DNA of 36,602 bases from Clostridium cavendishii DSM 21758. GTDB taxonomy: Bacteria; Bacillota; Clostridia; Clostridiales; Clostridiaceae. Location of the stretch: contig NZ_FQZB01000025.1 of assembly GCF_900141845.1 (NCBI RefSeq), forward strand, positions 1 through 36,602, written 5' to 3'. Of the stretch, positions 32,875 through 36,602 are shown piece by piece (position 1 is the stretch's first letter; every line of letters begins with the position of its first letter). A program made the position numbers and the translations under genes. The notes beneath the pieces are model-generated. The model did no database searches. It worked only from the letters and a program-made list of their open reading frames with translations, and was not told the DNA's origin.

Positions 32875-34617
32875 CTATATTTTAAATTTTTGTACCATTT
32901 CATTAAGCTTTTGGGCAAGTTCTGCTTGACTTTGAGCAGTAACTGCTACTTGTTCTATAGCTTTTGTTGTCTCATCCATACTCTCTTTTATCATTTCTGT
33001 TTGCTCATTAGAATTTTGAGCTGTTATAGCCATGTTTTGTACTGCTCCACTTACCTGTCCTACTGTAGCTGTAATCTCTTCTGACATAGATGCAATTTCT
33101 TCTGACATTTTACTTACAAAATCAGAATCCTCATAATATTGCTTCCCTGTTTCTCCATATCCATCAAATTGTGCATGTACATCATTATCAATAAACTCTA
33201 ATATATCACTTCCAGTATCAATACTACTTTTGAATGCGATTTGGACTTTACCTATAGTTTCTTGTATATTTGATACTGCTTGTGAAGATTGTTCTGCAAG
33301 TTCTCTAACCTCTTCTGCTACTACTGCGAAACCTTTTCCTTGTTCTCCAGCCCTAGCTGCCTCTATAGCTGCATTAAGTGCAAGTAAATTAGTCTGTTCT
33401 GCTATACTCGCTATAGTATCAGCCATAATTTTTATACTCTCTACTACTTTCCCATCTTCAATTGCTTTTTCCATATTCTCTTTCTTTTCAATAGCTACTT
33501 TTCTAGTTTTCTCTATAGCTTTTTGACTATTATTCTTAACTTCAGTAGCTCTTTCTTTAGCTTTATTGGCATTATCGCTTCCATCCATAGCTTTTTGTGA
33601 AAGAACATTTATACTTGAGTCCACTTCCTGTATAGATGCACTTATTTCCTCAGTAGAAGCTGTCGCTTCTTCCATTCCACCTGCAATGTTTTTAACTGCA
33701 TCATCTATTGTTACAACCTTTGAGGTTAATTCTTCCACAGTTGCTGAAAGTTCTTCAGAAGATGCACTTATATCTTGAGAATTATCCATAATTAATTTAA
33801 CTAAATTGCTTACATTTTCTTGAGCTTTATTTAACGCCCTTCCTGTTTGTCCAAATTCACTTTTTGTCTTAACAGAAATTGGAGATGAAAAATCATAATG
33901 CGCTAATCTTATTGCAAAGTCTTTTATCTTATTAAGTGATCTCTCAATATCTTTTGCTATAAGTAATCCAATTAAAACTGCAATCAAAACGCTTGCAACA
34001 CTTAATATACTTATTATTTTATTCATTCTAAGATATGTAGAATGAATATCTTCATTATGCATTTTAGACTCATTTAGATTTATTTCTATCACTTTATCTA
34101 AACTTTCAAACATCTTTTCTCTTACTTCTGGTATATTTTTATATTGTTTTTCTACTTCATCAAATTTATTCTCATCTATATACTTAACAACTTTTTCTCT
34201 TAGAATTCTATATTCTTTTAATCTGCTTTTAAAATCTTCAAACATTTCCTGTTCTTTAGCTGCTTGTCTTCTATTATCTATGGTAGGTATTTTTTCATAA
34301 CTTTCAATATATTTATTGTTTTCAAGCATATTTTTTTCAATATCTTTTTCTAATTCTTCCTTCTTATTTGAATCGCGTACATATATTAATTGCAATACAT
34401 CACTTTTAATTTCTGTTAAGTTTTCTTTCATATCTGTAAGCATATATACACTTTGTAAATTATCATTATACATTTCCTCGGCATTTTTGTTTACTTGTTT
34501 AAGTGACACAACACCTACTACTCCAACTATCCCAACAAGTATAGCTACAATTAAAAATGATATAATTAGTTTAGTCTTTACCTTTATATTTTTTATAAAG
34601 TTCATTTGTTTACTCAT
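32875..34617 (-). CDS. Methyl-accepting chemotaxis protein
   Basis: A 580-residue transmembrane chemoreceptor. Helix 1 at 16-38; an extracytoplasmic four-helix bundle (4HB_MCP-like, about 40-195) rich in charged helices; helix 2 at about 200-221; HAMP domain (about 222-272, RSLNKIKDFAIRLAHYDFSSP); and a long coiled-coil signalling domain. The conserved tip reads IAEQTNLLALNAAIEAARAGEQGKGFAVVAEEVR, where CheA/CheW bind. No C-terminal CheR-docking pentapeptide. The ligand is unknown. Of two near starts, ATG 34617 abuts the site AGGAAGGG and ATG 34605 lies 12 nt from it; I keep the first. No che genes are nearby. Confidence 0.95.
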   Translation of the reverse strand: MSKQMNFIKNIKVKTKLIISFLIVAILVGIVGVVGVVSLKQVNKNAEEMYNDNLQSVYMLTDMKENLTEIKSDVLQLIYVRDSNKKEELEKDIEKNMLENNKYIESYEKIPTIDNRRQAAKEQEMFEDFKSRLKEYRILREKVVKYIDENKFDEVEKQYKNIPEVREKMFESLDKVIEINLNESKMHNEDIHSTYLRMNKIISILSVASVLIAVLIGLLIAKDIERSLNKIKDFAIRLAHYDFSSPISVKTKSEFGQTGRALNKAQENVSNLVKLIMDNSQDISASSEELSATVEELTSKVVTIDDAVKNIAGGMEEATASTEEISASIQEVDSSINVLSQKAMDGSDNANKAKERATEVKNNSQKAIEKTRKVAIEKKENMEKAIEDGKVVESIKIMADTIASIAEQTNLLALNAAIEAARAGEQGKGFAVVAEEVRELAEQSSQAVSNIQETIGKVQIAFKSSIDTGSDILEFIDNDVHAQFDGYGETGKQYYEDSDFVSKMSEEIASMSEEITATVGQVSGAVQNMAITAQNSNEQTEMIKESMDETTKAIEQVAVTAQSQAELAQKLNEMVQKFKI

Positions 34618-34689
34618 CCCTTCCTATTAAAATATTATACTTACTCCCCTTTTTACAATAATCAGCTTAATTCTATCACATTCGATTAT

Positions 34690-34730
34690 AAGTGACAAAT
34701 TAATCCACTGAATTGAATTAATTTGCACTT
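34690..34730. repeat. Inverted repeat upstream of chemoreceptor gene
   Basis: AAGTG(a)CAAATTAAT (34690-34704) is complementary to ATTAATTTGCACTT (34717-34730): 14 pairs with one bulged A and a 12-nt loop. It lies 73 nt before the chemoreceptor start and has no U-tract on either strand; possible operator. Confidence 0.45.
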
Positions 34731-34863
34731 TCAAAAACATTTTATAATTTATATTGTATATACTCATATAAAAAAAGAATGTATAACATTTTCCTACCTT
34801 GTTTAAAAATCCAAGTATAAAAAAATTTATACACCCCTTATTTAATTAACAATAGTGAACAAA

Positions 34864-35655
34864 TTATCCAATTAACACCATACCTATTTTAACTATATTA
34901 TATATATTTAGAAGTATTAAAAATAATAAAAGAATGTTAAATACTTTAAGTATTTTATTAGATTCTAGTGCCCTATTAAGCTTTGCTCCAAATACTCCCC
35001 CAAGTATACCCCCAACTATCATATAAGGTAAAACACTTAAATTATAACCAGAAAGTCCTGTGGTTGTAATTATTTTTGTAAGTTTTGCACCTTGAGAGAA
35101 TAATATTGTTAATATAGAATTTACAGCCGCTTCCTTAGTATTCATAGAAAAGAAGAGAATTAATATACAAACATTTATAGGTCCTCCTCCAATACTCAAA
35201 AACGAGCCTAAAAATCCTAAAAATAGACCTATAATCATACAATAAAATAAATTCTCAACATAATAACTTCTATACTTGTCCCTGTTATTCATATATACAT
35301 ATACAAATACAATAAGAAGCGCTAATATTATATTCTGAAATAACGCGACTATTTGTCCATTAGTTGCTTTTAAGATAATACACATAGTACTATCTCCTAA
35401 TATACCTCCAACTACTGAACCTATACCTATTAACGTTGTTTTCTTTATATCTATTTTAAATTTATATCTAATCTGTTTTATAATAGAAACTACTGACATA
35501 GAAAAAACTGTGAATGAAGATAAAACACTTATGGTTGATACGTTATAATCGCCTAAAAAATCTAATATTGGCTTTATTATAACGCCGCCACCTAACCCTA
35601 CCATGGATCCAATTGTTGTTGCTACTAATGCTATTAAAAAATATAAAATCGTCAT
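34864..35655 (-). CDS. TauE/SafE family membrane permease
   Basis: About 263 residues, eight hydrophobic segments in two repeats. Each half has the family's glycine-rich entry motif: IGSMVGLGGGVIIKPILDF near the start and LGFLGSFLSIGGGPINVCILI in the second half. TauE/SafE proteins export sulfite or organosulfonates; substrate unknown here. The open frame extends to 35703, but GGAGG at 35664-35668 sits 8 nt before the ATG at 35655, which also gives the usual hydrophobic start (MTILYFLIALVATT). Confidence 0.9.
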   Translation of the reverse strand: MTILYFLIALVATTIGSMVGLGGGVIIKPILDFLGDYNVSTISVLSSFTVFSMSVVSIIKQIRYKFKIDIKKTTLIGIGSVVGGILGDSTMCIILKATNGQIVALFQNIILALLIVFVYVYMNNRDKYRSYYVENLFYCMIIGLFLGFLGSFLSIGGGPINVCILILFFSMNTKEAAVNSILTILFSQGAKLTKIITTTGLSGYNLSVLPYMIVGGILGGVFGAKLNRALESNKILKVFNILLLFLILLNIYNIVKIGMVLIG

Positions 35656-35690
35656 ATCTATAACCTCCATGGAAAATATGTAATTAAATT

Positions 35691-35737
35691 TGCTGCAAAC
35701 CAAAAACTATAATTTAAATAGAATTTGTTTTGCAGCA
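35691..35737 (-). terminator. Possible terminator of the PTS operon
   Basis: TGCTGCAAA (35691-35699) and TTTGCAGCA (35729-35737) form a 9-bp stem with a long loop, 20 nt after the PTS IID stop. The U-tract on the minus strand is weak (AAATTTAATT), so the permease gene may be partly co-transcribed. Confidence 0.5.
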
Positions 35738-35757
35738 TTATTTTTGTAAAATCTTTA

Positions 35758-36588
35758 TTAACCTAAAATTTTCAAATTGAAAGATACTATTGATAAAATT
35801 ATTAATACTATTATTACTCTAGTTGAGTTCATATTCTTTCTACCTAATAACCAATAAGTTAATCCAACTATAGCTAATGGTACTAAGGCTGGCATTATCT
35901 TATCTAACATTTCTTGTGCTACTAGTTTTACTTTTCCTGATGTATATACATATGGTACCTTTGCTTTTATAACTGTTGGTATTAAACCTCCTATTACCAT
36001 AAGTCCTAACATTGATGCTGATTCCGCTACGTTTTTAAGTACTCCACCTATTGATGATACAAGTTTTACCCCTTGCTTATATCCTGCCTTTATAAAACCT
36101 TTACTTATAACTATTTTTACTATGTTTGCTATTATCCATAAATAACATCCTATTGAGCTACCTTGTAGCGCCATATATGCTGCTATTGACCCAAATACAG
36201 TATTTAAAGTTACTCCAAATAACGTATCTCCTATTCCTGCTAAAGGTCCCATTAATCCAGTCTTTATAGCTGCTACTGCATCTTTTGATTTTGCTCCCTC
36301 TGCTTCTTCTATAGCTAAGTTTGCTCCTAATATAAATTGTCCCGTTACTACATTACAATTGAAAAATTGTAGGTGATTTTTTACTGCTTCATTTAATTCA
36401 TCTTCTTTTTTGTATATTTTTCTTAATGCTGGCATCATTGCGAAGCAGTATCCTAAACCTTGCATTTTTTCATAGTTCCATGCTGTTTGTGATGCTAATA
36501 ACCATCTTCTAAACACTTTATTTATAATTTTATTATCTAATTTCTTATCATCTAAAATTTGAGTTTCTTTTTCTACTACATTATTCAT
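35758..36588 (-). CDS. PTS mannose/fructose/sorbose family IID component
   Basis: About 276 residues, the usual EIID length. Family markers: FRRWLLASQTAWNYEKMQGLGYCFAMMPALRKIY near the N-terminus, NTHP-like NCNVVTGQFILGANLAIEE, and LMGPLAGIGDTLFGVTL. The C-terminal third has four hydrophobic segments (SMLGLMVIGGLIPTV, MPALVPLAIVGLTYWLLG, and the final IIVLIILSIVSF). With IIC it forms the sugar channel. IIA, IIB and IIC should lie beyond the right edge. AGGTG at 36598-36602 is the ribosome binding site; the ATG at 36588 fits best, so this gene is probably complete. Confidence 0.92.
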   Translation of the reverse strand: MNNVVEKETQILDDKKLDNKIINKVFRRWLLASQTAWNYEKMQGLGYCFAMMPALRKIYKKEDELNEAVKNHLQFFNCNVVTGQFILGANLAIEEAEGAKSKDAVAAIKTGLMGPLAGIGDTLFGVTLNTVFGSIAAYMALQGSSIGCYLWIIANIVKIVISKGFIKAGYKQGVKLVSSIGGVLKNVAESASMLGLMVIGGLIPTVIKAKVPYVYTSGKVKLVAQEMLDKIMPALVPLAIVGLTYWLLGRKNMNSTRVIIVLIILSIVSFNLKILG

Positions 36589-36602
36589 CTTCATCTGCAC
36601 CT

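Noticed and set aside
32890..34630. Plus-strand open frames opposite the chemoreceptor gene
   Set aside because: Serine-rich shadow translations of a coiled-coil gene, with no start signals.
1..36602. CRISPR arrays, insertion sequences, tRNA genes and prophage genes
   Set aside because: No spaced direct repeats, transposase or integrase frames, tRNA cloverleaf sequences or phage structural genes were recognised anywhere in the window.

Overview
The window is very AT-rich, uses strong purine-rich ribosome binding sites, and has genes typical of Clostridium sensu stricto: [FeFe]-hydrogenase maturase HydG, clostridial glutamate synthase, lantibiotic/bacitracin-type ABC exporters with two-component systems, and a clostridial-type methyl-accepting chemotaxis protein. 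The 5' end of a 16S rRNA gene at the left edge agrees with a Clostridium cluster I member. I do not assign a species.

Layout. 1-1095: start of an rRNA operon running off the left edge (minus strand), its promoter, and a 50-residue membrane peptide gene. 1096-8579: an alkaline-phosphatase-superfamily enzyme (plus), convergent with gltB-gltD (glutamate synthase, minus). 8855-13298: an orphan PotD-like lipoprotein, a YjeM-type amino acid permease, and an AI-2E-type permease, each with its own terminator. 13299-17618: glutaminyl-tRNA synthetase, a shortened DsbA-like protein lacking the second active-site cysteine, and hydG. 17765-25658: two small genes, then a minus-strand block reading histidine kinase, response regulator, DUF1877 protein, unknown protein, ABC ATPase, two ABC-2 permeases, a two-helix small membrane protein, and a 217-residue multipass protein. 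25814-28137: a secreted GH18 chitinase (minus) and a divergent L,D-transpeptidase (plus). 28214-31652: a second two-component/ABC module (OmpR regulator, ATPase, permease, kinase). 31988-36600: an arginase-fold-like protein, a chemotaxis receptor, a TauE/SafE permease and a mannose-family PTS IID subunit.

The most notable gene is at 18384-19037. It has the full set of landmarks of presenilin/signal-peptide-peptidase intramembrane aspartyl proteases: an Asp in a helix (FD, D101), a GLGDFLFY motif (D147) that is almost identical to the presenilin helix-7 motif, and a final helix with a proline-rich PAL-like motif. It is the last gene of an exporter operon whose make-up (DesK/LiaS-like kinase, NarL-type regulator, ATPase, two permeases) resembles the linearmycin-resistance system LnrJK-LnrLMN. 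A hairpin in front of the exporter ATPase pairs with its whole Shine-Dalgarno sequence, which suggests translational control. My working model is a cell-envelope defence or lipid/peptide export system with a bacterial presenilin-like protease attached. The protease identity rests on motifs; its link to the exporter is inferred from gene order.
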